Shown: positions 48,329 through 56,996, counted from the stretch's first letter. The stretch: DNA of 64,000 bases from Fodinicola feengrottensis (GCF_010993775.1 NZ_WOTO01000027.1:1-64000), one strand, 5' to 3'. Numbers and translations: made by a program. The notes: generated from the letters alone by a model not told the origin.

Positions 48329-49318
48329 ATGGATGTTAGTGACAGGCCCAAAAGACCCGTTCCCCAAGTGTCGCCGTCAGAAGGTCGTTATCCAACTGGG
48401 AGAGGAGAGCCGGTTCTGGAGACCCGTGGTTTGCGGATGCGCTACGGCTCGACGGATGTGCTGCATGGCGTCGATCTGCACGCGTACCGAGGCGAGGTGC
48501 TGGCCCTGCTGGGGCCGAACGGTGCCGGTAAGACGACCACCATCGAGATCCTGGAGGGCTTTCGGAAACGCTCGGCCGGCGAGGTGCGGGTGCTGGGCGT
48601 CGACCCGGATCGCGGCGACGAGGCCTGGCAGGCCCGGTTGGGCGTCGTCCTGCAGTCCTGGCGCGACCACGGTCGTTGGCAGGTCCGCGAACTGCTCGCC
48701 CACCTTGGCCGCTTCTACCGTCCTTATGGCACCGCTGAACGGCAGCGGCCGTACGACCCGGACGAGCTCGTCGCGCTGGTCGGCCTGACCGACCGCGCGA
48801 ATGCCCGGATCGGCACCCTGTCCGGTGGCCAGCGCCGCCGGCTGGACGTGGCCGTCGGCCTGGTCGGCAAGCCGGACCTGCTCTTCCTGGACGAGCCGAC
48901 CGTGGGTTTCGACCCACAGGCCCGGCAGGACTTCCACGAGTTGGTACGCCGGCTGTCCGACCTGGAGGACACCACGATCCTGCTCACCACACACGACCTC
49001 GACGAGGCCGAGAAGCTGTCCGACCGAATCCTCGTCCTGGCCGGCGGCCGGATCGTCGCCAACGGGACCGCGGCCGAGCTGGCGAGCCAGGTCTCCGGCC
49101 AGGCCGAGGTCCGGTTCAGCCGCGGCGGCGAGTCGTACGTGCGATCCGTCCAGGACCCGACCGCGTTCTTACGCGAGCTTTTCGCGGATTTCACTGAGGA
49201 CATCGCAGACCTGGAAGTGCGCCGGGCGAGCCTTGCCGATGTCTACCTGACTTTGGTGCGTGAGTTCGAATCAGGGCTGCGTACCGAGGCTTCGCAACTC
49301 TCGGAGGTGACCGTATGA
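48329..49318 (+). CDS. ABC-2 type transporter ATP-binding protein
   Basis: Intact 329-residue ATPase of the drug-resistance (DrrA-like) class. Walker A LLGPNGAGKTTTIEIL, Q-loop GVVLQSW, signature TLSGGQRRRLDVAVGL, Walker B DLLFLDEPTVGFD, H-loop LLTTHDLDEAEKL. A C-terminal DrrA-like extension (about residues 245-329) follows. Its TGA overlaps the ATG of the permease gene (ATGA), so they are translationally coupled. Controlled in all likelihood by the divergent MerR-GNAT protein. Confidence 0.93.
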   Translation: MDVSDRPKRPVPQVSPSEGRYPTGRGEPVLETRGLRMRYGSTDVLHGVDLHAYRGEVLALLGPNGAGKTTTIEILEGFRKRSAGEVRVLGVDPDRGDEAWQARLGVVLQSWRDHGRWQVRELLAHLGRFYRPYGTAERQRPYDPDELVALVGLTDRANARIGTLSGGQRRRLDVAVGLVGKPDLLFLDEPTVGFDPQARQDFHELVRRLSDLEDTTILLTTHDLDEAEKLSDRILVLAGGRIVANGTAAELASQVSGQAEVRFSRGGESYVRSVQDPTAFLRELFADFTEDIADLEVRRASLADVYLTLVREFESGLRTEASQLSEVTV

Positions 49319-50170
49319 ACCCGTCCGTGGCAGCCGTCGGGGCTGGTTTTCAGCGCGGCTGGATTGAATTCCGGCAGACCGTGACCAATGCCGGCCAGGC
49401 GGTTGGCTGGCTCTTCCTGCCAGTCGTCGGGCTGGTTGTGATGTATTTGTTGCGTGGCACCCCTGTCCCGGGGACGGACTTTTCCCTTGGTGCGCGGGCG
49501 ATTCCCGGCATCCTCGGGGGTTCAGCGTGGTGATGACCGGTCTGATGGGCCTGGCCTTGGCGCTCACCATGGATCGCGAGGATGGCACGCTTTTACGTGC
49601 GAAAGCAACGCCAAACGGAATGCTTGGATATGTGACCGGCAAGGTCGTCAGCCAGGCCGGCATGACTATTGGTGTGCTGATTATCGTACTGATTCCGGCT
49701 GCCCTGCTTTTCCAGGGCCTGCAACTGGATCGAGCGTCCTCGTGGTTGAACCTGGCCTGGGTGCTCGCCCTCGGCCTGGTCGCCACCCTGCCGATCGGCG
49801 CGATGCTCGGGTCCCTTTTTTTTCCGAACACCCAGGGCCTCAGCTTCCTCAGCTTGCTGGTCATGGGACTGGTGATGATCTCCGGCGTCTTCTACCCCAT
49901 CACTGGATTTCCGGGCTGGCTGCAGTGGGTCGCGCAGGTCTTCCCGCTTTACTGGCTCGGCCTCGGCATGCGCTGGGCTCTGCTCCCGGACGCGTTGTCC
50001 GCCGCTGAGCCGGTGGTTCCTGGCGACAGCTGGAGATGGTTGCCGTTTTTTTGGGGGCGTGGGCTGTTTTCGGCTTCGTGACCGCGCCGATCGTGCTGCG
50101 TCGGATGGCCCGCCGCGAGTCCGGCTCGCGAGTGGCCGCCCGCAAGGACAAGGCCATCCAGCAATGGTGA
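49315..50170 (+). CDS. ABC-2 type permease, frameshifted
   Basis: About 285 residues with six transmembrane helices. MNPSVAAVGAGFQRGWIEFRQTV begins at ATG 49315. After a frame change near 49515 (five G), MTGLMGLALALTMDREDGTLLRAKATPNGMLGYVTGKVV and GLVMISGVFYPITGFPGWLQWVAQVFPLYWLGLGMRWA are typical of ABC-2 drug-exporter permeases. A second change near 50050 (seven T, then five G) restores the end VLRRMARRESGSRVAARKDKAIQQW. Forms the export channel with the preceding ATPase. Confidence 0.88.
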
Positions 50171-50229
50171 TGACGATGCCTGTTCTGGTCCTGCCAGCTC
50201 GGTAGGTCCACACGGGGAATCGAGGCGAG

Positions 50230-51482
50230 ATGCCTGCTGGCATACGTGGACGCTTGCTGTCTTCTGGCGGCCGGAGACGGTCCAGGCGGCGAACAGGCCA
50301 GCTGATGCGATGCGGCGCGCTGGTGCTCGTCTTTGTTTTCCTGACAACCTTTTCGCTGGACCCGGCGACCGCGTTCGCCGGGCCAGTGATCCACGTTGGC
50401 TCTCTTCCTGGTCGGGACTGTGGTTGGCGCTGACGGGTGGCCCGCAGGTCAAGTGGTCGGGGTTGCCGGTGCAGCCGCTGGAAAAGGCCGGTGGCAAGCC
50501 ACCGAAAGCACCAACTCCGCCGAAGCTGGTAGCCGGTACGGGCGCAGTCGCGGCCGGCCACGCACCTGGTACGGGCCGTGGCGAGCTGCCGGCGTATGAC
50601 GGCGGCGTGGTTCCGGACGCCCAGGCGCACAAGGCCCGGTCTTTTCCTGCAGTTTCCGAATTCCGGTCTGGAGGGCTCAGGCGTCACGTTTTCGTCGGCG
50701 AACCTGCACTTGTTCGACACCTGGGCATCCACTTGCACAGCGCAGAAAGTGGAAGTCGCGGCAGTGTACCAGCCGTTCGACGTGCGAGGGCTACGGACGT
50801 TCCCCGGCCCGACGATGGGCGGGTCGATCGGCGGTGGTACGCCGAATGTGCCCAACGCGTGTAAGAACACGGCCGCCGACCGTGCGGTGGGTGACTGGGT
50901 TTCGTTGCCAGTGTCCGTTTCGGTGCTAGGCCCCTACCCAGGCCGCGTTCGTCGACGCCGCGCAACTTCGCGAAGGCGACCACCTGCAACAACCAGATGG
51001 CCACACCGCTTATCCTGGCCGTACGCGTTCACCACGGAACGGCGGCCACGTACGACCTCACCATCCCAGACCTCCACACCTACTACGTGTCGGCTGGGAC
51101 CACCGCAGTACTCGTACACGACACCGATGCTGGCTTGTGCCCAATCCGCGGCACCAATCAACAAGGTCAATTGACGAGCCGAGGGTCCTTCCGGAAGGCG
51201 ACCGTACAAGACGCATGGGATGGCGCAGCCGACGGACCGAGCGGGGGTAAGGTCTGTCCCACATGCCGTAGTGAGGTGATGGTACGTCCGGGTACCGGTA
51301 CCAGAGCCAAGCCCCGAGACTGGGATGGCTCCCATAATCCGTCATGGACGCACAGGGAGTTCCCCTCAGACGCAACGAGGGCCGACGTTCTCAACAGCTA
51401 CAATACGGACGTAGGGCTGGAATGTGTCCCTTGTAATCGTGGCGGAGGAAATGATAACTCTCGGTTCAGGCGATCTGACTAG
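50230..51482 (+). CDS. Collapsed Rhs-type polymorphic toxin: leader, HINT fragment, GH-E/HNH-like nuclease tail
   Basis: The first part has a basic, hydrophobic leader (GRLLSSGGRRRSRRR... ALVLVFVFLTTFSL, ending PATAFA) typical of secreted actinobacterial Rhs proteins, then WSGLPVQPLEK and NSGLEGSGVTFSSANLHLFD with PNACKNTAADRAVGDW. Near 50930 the sequence jumps to the start of a pretoxin HINT segment (FVDAAQLREGDHLQQPDG), followed by GTAATYDLTIPDLHTYYVSAGTTAVLVHD. The expected Rhs repeat body of about a thousand residues is absent. The C-terminal toxin (51130-51482) has VCPTCRSEV, DWDGSHNPSWTHREF and LECVPCNRGGGN, a zinc-knuckle GH-E/HNH-like nuclease. Several frame changes occur. A SUFU immunity gene overlaps its end. 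Confidence 0.68.
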
Positions 51483-52035
51483 CCATTATGAGCGCTTTCT
51501 TGGCGCAATCGACGCGGGCTGGCGCGCCGATGCAGATGGGCGTTCAGTGCCGTTCCAGGTTGCACGGTATAGCGGAGTTATCGCAGGTGGCACTGCATTT
51601 ACCACGCTCGGTCTCAGTGGATGGGAATTGAAGTCAAGATCGTCTGAAAAGACGATCAGGCTAGAGTTGATGATGTTGGTTGGTTCCACGTTGCAGAGCA
51701 ACACGATTCCGGGGCTGTTGCAGCAGGTCGGGTTGGAGACGATCGAATCAAATTCCGCCCTTCTGAGGGGAGACGTGATCGGCCCCCGCGGGAAGTTGTT
51801 TGCCGGTTCAAATATGGATGCTCTTTACGTTGCGGCACCGGTCTATCTCCCAGATGAGTTCGCTATCTGTGAGACGGAGGCCGGTCCAACTGTCACATGC
51901 TGGGTGGTTCCCATTTCTCATGATGAAGCACATTTTGTCATTCAAGAAGGGTGGAGTCGCTTTGAAGACAGGCTAGTGGAATTGAATCCGGACTTGGTCG
52001 ACGTGATGCGGCCATCATCGTTATTCTCGTCGTGA
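51451..52035 (+). CDS. SUFU-family immunity protein
   Basis: Intact protein of about 194 residues of the suppressor-of-fused domain family, commonly found as immunity proteins next to polymorphic toxins. VARYSGVIAGGTAFTTLGLS, IRLELMMLVG, VIGPRGKLFAGSNMDALYVAAPVYLPDEFAICE and WVVPISHDEAHFVIQEGWSRFEDRLVELNPDLVDVMR are strongly characteristic. The ATG at 51451 has GGAGG only two to three bases upstream, so an earlier start (51424) is possible. It overlaps the end of the nuclease toxin frame, as expected for a toxin-immunity pair. AT content is higher than in the flanking core genes. Confidence 0.88.
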   Translation: MITLGSGDLTSHYERFLGAIDAGWRADADGRSVPFQVARYSGVIAGGTAFTTLGLSGWELKSRSSEKTIRLELMMLVGSTLQSNTIPGLLQQVGLETIESNSALLRGDVIGPRGKLFAGSNMDALYVAAPVYLPDEFAICETEAGPTVTCWVVPISHDEAHFVIQEGWSRFEDRLVELNPDLVDVMRPSSLFSS

Positions 52036-52260
52036 CATACAAAGTGCCGTTTTCCTCACGACAGTCGACGAATTGTGGCAGGGCAGCAGATCACTGGTCA
52101 CATATTTTGTTCAATGGGCGCCGAATCACGCGATGATCTCCAGAATGCAAGGTGCGATGCGAGTTGCTTATCGTTCAAGAACTATATGTCGGAAGTTTAT
52201 TGATCAGTTTCCGCAGGAATTCAACAACAACTGGTGGCGTGCGTGGGGTATGGCGCCAAG

Positions 52261-52464
52261 ATGATCGTTGAGAAGAGTGGCACTCGTGTGGCGGTCGCTC
52301 AGCCGCTGGAGGTTCCCGCCTCCGGTGGAACCGTGCTCAAGGTCGACCATTATGTCGGTTCTGATCGCATCGCTGTCGTAAGAAATGTCCGTATGGTGGT
52401 CGAGGTCGCGAGGCTATTTGGAGGGATGAGGTCGCGTGCTTTGGTGGGAGGCACCTTTCAGTAG
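52261..52464 (+). CDS. Short hypothetical protein or fragment
   Basis: A 68-codon open frame beginning MIVEKSGTRVAVAQPLEVPASGG and containing VDHYVGSDRIAVVRNVRMVVEVARLF. It lies in a lower-GC stretch between the SUFU gene and a HINT relic, with no clear RBS. It may be the remnant of an immunity or toxin gene; no family is recognised. The neighbouring 52040-52260 and 52465-52740 hold only short unconvincing frames. Confidence 0.3.
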   Translation: MIVEKSGTRVAVAQPLEVPASGGTVLKVDHYVGSDRIAVVRNVRMVVEVARLFGGMRSRALVGGTFQ

Positions 52465-52742
52465 GGGGGTGGCAACCCTTCACTACTTGAAGTTTTCTGT
52501 AGGGACAGCTCCCTTGGCTTGGGTGCGACGCCGACTATTTCGAGTATGCTGGGGAAGTCGTTGGTTGTCGGGCTGCCTGATGAATTTTGCGCACCGGCAA
52601 TTCGGGAAGAAATTTCAGCGATCTAGTCGTGCGGATGTTCAAGGCGAGTCGCCCTGGTCTTGTCGGTGTTGGTCAGATGAATATATCTAGCGGTTTCGCC
52701 CCGCTATTTTCCATCCGTTGGCTCGATTGCCAGCTGCGACGG

Positions 52743-52880
52743 GATGCGCAGTTTCACTGGGAAGACTCCCCGTGTTGTTGGCTGATGGGGTCCAGCAAGC
52801 TGATCTCGCAGGTCCGGGTCGGTGACAAGATCACTGACTCCGTTCCGACCGGGAAACGCCTGATCCAGTACCGCCGCGGA
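52743..52880 (+). pseudogene. HINT-domain relic of a second Rhs-type toxin gene
   Basis: Three frames together spell the start of a pretoxin HINT domain: SFTGKTP (about 52750), VLLADG (about 52770) and SSKLISQVRVGDKITDSVPTGK (about 52791-52856). The consensus is CSFx(3)TPVLxADGxxKxISxVxVGDKxxD, so two single-base changes break it. No Rhs body lies upstream and no recognisable toxin tail follows, so it is a scar from toxin-cassette turnover. Confidence 0.7.
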
Positions 52881-53304
52881 TCACATCGAGTTACTCAAGC
52901 TCGTTCTGGAGGCACTGCTCGAGGTTGCCCGGCTGTGGACCCGCACTGCCCGCGACTGTTGCTGCGTACCGATTCAGCTGGTGCCAGCAAAATCTTCGCC
53001 GCCGCGCCGCTTCCAGTGCCTCCTCGTATACAGATCTCGCGGCGGTAACACGTGAAACGCAGGCCAGCCTGGATGCTAAATGCTTCCGGCATACAGTCGT
53101 GGCTTTCTGGAGGTAGTCCGCAGTTGCCGATTCGGAATCCGATCGTCGATCCGGCTGCCGCGCGCGTTTTGAGTCGGGCCGCTGGTGGTGAGGTACCTGG
53201 AAGGACTTTGTATCTGTTCTGCGGCGGGACGCTACCATGCCGGATGGTTTTCGGGTGCACACGTCCTACGTTGATCCTTGATATATTGAGATTTGGAGTA
53301 TGGC
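52881..53304. other. No recognisable gene; degenerate accessory sequence
   Basis: Short overlapping frames occur on both strands, none with a convincing RBS, codon pattern or family motif. Position after the HINT relic and before an immunity-like gene suggests eroded toxin or HINT C-terminal sequence. Confidence 0.4.
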
Positions 53305-53724
53305 ATGGCCGATGCGGAGAAGTTGCTGATCGATGGAGTCGACCAGCTTCGGTTCGTCCACCTAGAGAAGTTTCCCAAATCGACGGACTTCGTTATTGAA
53401 CTTGCTGACGACGGAACAGATTCTGCGGTTCGCTTCCTTGCTCAAGATCTTAGAATCGTGGTGTCATTTCCATGGTGGGAGAATCCGAAAGGGGAAATCG
53501 CGGAATGGGCTCCCGCTGATGCCCCTAACGGTTCGACTGAGTCTCCCTACTGGGATATGGACCAGGGGTGGCGCATCTTGATTTGGCAATCCGGCGATCT
53601 TGTATATATTGCCGAGGGCGGTGCGGAGGAGGGCGTGTATGCGAATTGGTTTTCGCTGCCAGCCGCACTCTATCAATCTGAATGGGACAAAGTGATTCGA
53701 CTAGCGTCGTCTGCGGCTCAATAG
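53305..53724 (+). CDS. Orphan immunity-like small acidic protein
   Basis: Intact 139-residue acidic protein without membrane segments. The ATG at 53305 (MADAEKLLIDGVDQLRFVHL) has GGAG six bases upstream. Trp and acidic residues are abundant (SFPWWENPKGEIAEWAPADAPNG, YWDMDQGWRILIWQSGD), as in many immunity proteins of polymorphic toxin loci. Neighbouring HINT relics and lower GC support this role. No specific Imm family could be named. Confidence 0.6.
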   Translation: MADAEKLLIDGVDQLRFVHLEKFPKSTDFVIELADDGTDSAVRFLAQDLRIVVSFPWWENPKGEIAEWAPADAPNGSTESPYWDMDQGWRILIWQSGDLVYIAEGGAEEGVYANWFSLPAALYQSEWDKVIRLASSAAQ

Positions 53725-53734
53725 GTGACTGGTC

Positions 53735-53880
53735 CGGTGGCCACGGTCGTGTGAAGGGGCCCGCTTCCGTGGACAGTGATCTTCATGTTCGCTGGTAGTG
53801 GTCGGGAGGATCGGGATGGGGACTCGGCGGAGGTTCACCGCGGAGGTGGAAGGATCCTTGGGGGTCACCATCGTTGGGAC
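53735..53880 (+). mobile_element. IS3-like scar: 5' end and start of a transposase orfA
   Basis: A motif resembling IS3-family termini (about 53750-53785, containing CCGTGGACAGTGATC) is followed by GGGAGG (about 53804) and an ATG at 53816 opening MGTRRRFTAEVEGS, very like the N-terminus of IS3 OrfA proteins (RRRFTAEFK). The reading frame stops at TAA about 27 codons later and no further transposase sequence follows. It marks a past insertion and deletion in this island. Confidence 0.5.
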
Positions 53881-53963
53881 GAAGTCCAACAAGGGTTAAC
53901 GACGGGCGTCTCCACCCTGACACGCAAATCCGTATAGATGCCTACGGCGGAGAGTATAGTCTG

Positions 53964-54353
53964 ATGACTACAATTCATTCTGCTGATCCTGAGTTTAGGG
54001 TATGTCAGATCAGTTTCGATTCGTTGCTTGAGATCCAATTGGAGGCAGAGGCCCGCGGCTGGGCAACCCGATGGAGCTCGGTGGACGCACTTCGCAGTCA
54101 GGTCAAGGATGAGGCTGTCGTCCTCCAGTCCTTGATGCGCGAAGAGCGAGGAGGGGTCGTGCGGGCCTATCGATGCCTCCTGTTGTTCTCGACGGCGGAT
54201 GGCGAGAATGCTGGCGGACTGGCCACGATTGACCTTGATCCGGCCAGGTTCACGTCGCTGGAGCGGCTCGATCGAGACCTGGACGTTCGGCAAACACTTG
54301 TTCGGGTGTTCTCCCTTGCGCTGAATGGGATTTCGATGGTCTCGAAGAAGTAG
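53964..54353 (+). CDS. Hypothetical protein, possible orphan immunity protein
   Basis: About 129 residues from ATG 53964 (MTTIHSADPEFRVCQISF); the frame is open further upstream only with a TTG start that runs through the IS scar. Soluble, mixed alpha/beta, with SLLEIQLEAEARGWATRWSSVDALRSQVKDEAVVLQSLM and a C-terminal LDRDLDVRQTLVRVFSLALNGI. Composition is less GC-rich than the core genome. No family recognised; position in a toxin island suggests immunity function. Confidence 0.5.
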   Translation: MTTIHSADPEFRVCQISFDSLLEIQLEAEARGWATRWSSVDALRSQVKDEAVVLQSLMREERGGVVRAYRCLLLFSTADGENAGGLATIDLDPARFTSLERLDRDLDVRQTLVRVFSLALNGISMVSKK

Positions 54354-54376
54354 CAGGCTCCAAACAAACTAAAGTA

Positions 54377-55632
54377 TTAGAACGGTGGTGGTGGGTATTC
54401 GTCGTTGGGTGTGACGTCGTAGGTGCGTCCGGTGGGGCTGGTCCAGAGGAATCGTCCTGGTGTTGGTTGGGTGACGGTCCAGCCGTGTTCTTTGATGTCG
54501 TTGTGGAATTTTGCAGGCTGGTCCGGTGCTGTCGTACGCGGTTTTGCCTTCCGGTTCGCGGAAGGGGGTGGTGTGGTCGAATTCGCAGGTCGCGGCGGGC
54601 CTGTTGCAGGCGGGGGTCCGCAGCATCGTTGGTCTCGGGCGTTGACCAAGTCGCGTAGCGCTTTGGTGGGGCGGTAGCGTGTACGGCCGTGGTCGATGAC
54701 CACTCCGCTGACGGGGTCGGTGAGGATTCGGTACCATTCGCTGTTTTCGTTGCCGGCGAGTTCGCGGGCGCGTTGCGCGGTCATCGGCCCGTAACCACTC
54801 AGGACCGCGGGGTTGTCGTCCAGGCTCATCAAGGTGGTGGCGTCGACGCGGAGTTCGATTTTGGTGCATACATTGCTGGGGACGCCGAGGCTGAGGGCGT
54901 CGGCTCGGAGTGCGTCCATGGTGCGGGTTTCGTCTTTGGTTTTGAGGCTGCGGGCGATGGTGTCGATGATGCGGTAGATCGCTTCGGCTGATTCGGCGGG
55001 CAGGAACGCGCCGAGAGAAGAGCCATCCCGTCTTCGCAGGGCTGCTTTTCCACCCGTCGTTCGGAGACCAGTTTCTTGCGGCGGGCCTCGGCAGCGGCCG
55101 GGTCGATCTTGATGACCTCCCGGCGGGCCCTGTCTCGGATGGATCGAGGGGTCTTGGAGTCGCTGTCGGGCAGGACTTTTTCTTCGACTTTCTGGGCGTC
55201 TTCGGGTGAGAGGTGGCCGACTTGGTCGGCGAAGGTGAAGGCTTTGCGCAGGTCGAGATAACCGGCGGACATCCGCGCCATGGTGCCGGGGAGTTCGTGG
55301 ACGAGTTGGTACGCGAGATTCAGTCGTTTCTGGGCCGCTGACAGGCTCCAGGTTAGTGATGCGGCGATTTCGCCGGCCGCGTATTTGGAGAATGGTGCGC
55401 CTACGGCGGGGCGGGCGTTGGTGAAGCGGTCCATGAACCGCATCTGCATCGCCTGCGTATACGAAATCACCTTATCCAGCGTCTCGACCGCGGCCAGTGC
55501 CGTGTCAGCGTCGGCTCGGCCATAACGGTCAAGTTCTTCCAGCATGGACAGGGGAACCCCGCTGGGTGGCATAGTGCGCCATGCCTGCTTGTTGGGGTCG
55601 GTGAATTCCGGTCGCCGTCGCTTTTTGCTCAT
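54377..55632 (-). CDS. DUF222 / HNH endonuclease-domain protein (13E12-like), frameshifted
   Basis: About 415 residues. ATG 55632 (MSKKRRRPEFTDPNKQAW) opens a helical DUF222 domain (TFADQVGHLSPEDAQKVEEKV, ARREVIKIDPAAAEARRKK). After a frame change near 55010 the segment ALSLGVPSNVCTKIELRVDATTL and GVVIDHGRTRYRPTKALRDLVNARDQRC leads to the HNH motif, split by frame changes near 54620 and 54540: C..PACNRPAATCEFDHTTPF. It ends GRTYDVTPNDEYPPPPF. These mobile, often multicopy genes are abundant in actinobacteria; their nuclease function is poorly defined. Confidence 0.85.
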
Positions 55633-55682
55633 AGCCCAATTTTACCGGCCGCCACCGACAGTCGGGTCGCCAGTTTCGTTTC

Positions 55683-55721
55683 TGTGGATAACAAACAGTG
55701 GCCGGTGAACCCTGTGGATAA
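55683..55721 (-). promoter_or_regulatory. Two perfect DnaA-box-like sites, 30 bp apart
   Basis: TTATCCACA occurs on the minus strand at 55691-55683 and 55721-55713, exactly 30 bp apart (near three helical turns), 50-90 bp upstream of the DUF222/HNH start codon. Both match the classical DnaA box. There is no accompanying AT-rich unwinding element or dnaA/dnaN gene, so they are more likely regulatory or remnants of a mobile replicon than a chromosomal origin. Confidence 0.5.
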
Positions 55722-55753
55722 GGTCGAGAGGCTTGTTCGGTGAGGGCGGTCAA

Positions 55754-55885
55754 GCGTACGGCGTTGCCGCGGCCGAACGAGATGTGCGGTGCGGGCGAAG
55801 GCGGTGCTGGCGGCGGGCATCACTGGGGCGGGCGGCACGCGTAATAGCGGACAGATCTGCCGGGTCCTAAGCAAGCCGCATGGCG
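55754..55885 (-). pseudogene. Degenerate partial duplicate of the DUF1772-like gene at 56466
   Basis: Minus-strand sequence corresponding to GLLKPGSPVRYYAPLAPVMLAATTA of the intact copy is recognisable here (PCGLLRTRQICPLLRVPPAPVMPAAST), and at nucleotide level about 80 bases around 55805-55885 match 56708-56798 with scattered substitutions. The middle of the gene is missing, with the GCGTACGGCGTT segment of the gene's far end brought next to it. Confidence 0.6.
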
Positions 55886-56043
55886 AGTAACGGCGAGGGT
55901 GAAAGCAAGCAGGCGCGACATTGAGCGCGGCCGTGCGTGTGGTGGGTGGGTTCGTCGTCAAGAATGCCGTCACCATCGTCGATCGCTGCTTCCGCGGTCG
56001 TTTCGCTGGTTATGAGGCAGTGCTGGGTGTATACGATGCCAAT

Positions 56044-56385
56044 ATGCGTGAAGATGAGCTTGAAGATATTGAGGAGCTGTGTGGTGCGGCCAGTCCGCCA
56101 CCTTGGTTCGTCAGGCAGTTAGATGATGACTGGGCGATGGGCCTTGTGGCGGTGAGCACGACACCAGACACCGGTCTTGGCGAGAGATGGCCGGAATTTG
56201 ATCACGGTGAAATAATTGCCGCAACGTTGGTTCAGCAGCCGCGCTATGTTGATTCCGTTGACGGACTCTGGGACCAGAATGCGGCCTTCATCGCCATGGC
56301 GCGGGAGGCTGTGCCGCGCCTTGTGAGCGAGGTTAGGCGCCTTCGGGCTCTGCTCGCGGAGACTGATAGTCATCCATCTCGCTGA
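56044..56385 (+). CDS. Hypothetical protein with ASPPPW / AFIAMAREAVPRLVSEVRRLR signature
   Basis: Intact 113-residue acidic protein from ATG 56044 (MREDELEDIEELCGAASPPPWF). The pattern of a short N-terminal acidic helix, AASPxPW, a middle beta portion and a C-terminal helix NAAFIAMAREAVPRLVSEVRRLRALLAE recurs in many small actinobacterial and actinophage proteins of unknown function. It lies between the duplicated membrane-gene fragments within the low-GC island. Confidence 0.65.
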   Translation: MREDELEDIEELCGAASPPPWFVRQLDDDWAMGLVAVSTTPDTGLGERWPEFDHGEIIAATLVQQPRYVDSVDGLWDQNAAFIAMAREAVPRLVSEVRRLRALLAETDSHPSR

Positions 56386-56465
56386 GGGTATGGGGTGCAA
56401 TTCAATGTGACTGCGGAATACATTACCGGGCGCGCTGTTACGAGTAGATTGTCGAAGCTGCTGAT

Positions 56466-56895
56466 CTAGTCAGTCTTGGGGCGGCGGAGGGTGATGAGGG
56501 CGACCGTGAGGGGGCCAGGCGTACGGCGTTGAGGCGGTGCCAGCGGCTGACCAGGTGGGCTTGTTCGTTGGCGGAAAGAGTGTCTTCGCGGATGAGGCGG
56601 ATGTTGACCGTACGGACGAGATAAGCAGTGAGGGCGACAGCGGAGGCGGTGCTGACAGCGGTGGCGACCGCCGCTGGCTTGTTGTCGCGCCATCGGTCGA
56701 CCACGGTGGCGGTGGTGGCGGCGAGCATCACCGGGGCGAGGGGCGCGGCGCGTAGTAGCGGACAGGGCTGCCGGGCTTGAGCAAGCCGCGGGGCGGGGCG
56801 TCGGCGAGCAGTTGGGGCATGCCGACGACCGCTTCGTAGAGGTTCCCGAAGAACCAGGCCGTCAGGCCGAACTGGGCGACGGTTCGTGACTTCAT
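56466..56895 (-). CDS. DUF1772-like four-helix membrane protein, frameshifted
   Basis: About 142 residues. MKSRTVAQFGLTAWFFGNLYEAVVGMPQLLAD begins at ATG 56895. After a frame change near 56745, APVMLAATTATVVDRWRDNKPAAVATAVSTASAVALTAYLVRTVNIRL and WHRLNAVRLA follow, ending VALITLRRPKTD after another change near 56515. The terminal HRLNxxR and four-helix layout resemble DUF1772/anthrone-oxygenase-like proteins. A broken copy lies 0.7 kb downstream at 55754. Confidence 0.6.
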
Positions 56896-56996
56896 GGTGA
56901 CAAGAGTACGAGACTGTCGGGTTGGCCAGGTTTGGGTGGATGCCGTACGGGTGTATGGTCTCGCGGCACATGCGCTGACTGGCTGGGGGAACAACG

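Noticed and set aside
49593..50870. 425-codon minus-strand frame across the ABC permease and Rhs leader
   Set aside because: It covers two unrelated sense genes with recognisable motifs and has no domain of its own.
55683..55721. Chromosomal replication origin
   Set aside because: Only two DnaA boxes, no AT-rich unwinding region, no dnaA, dnaN or rpmH nearby.
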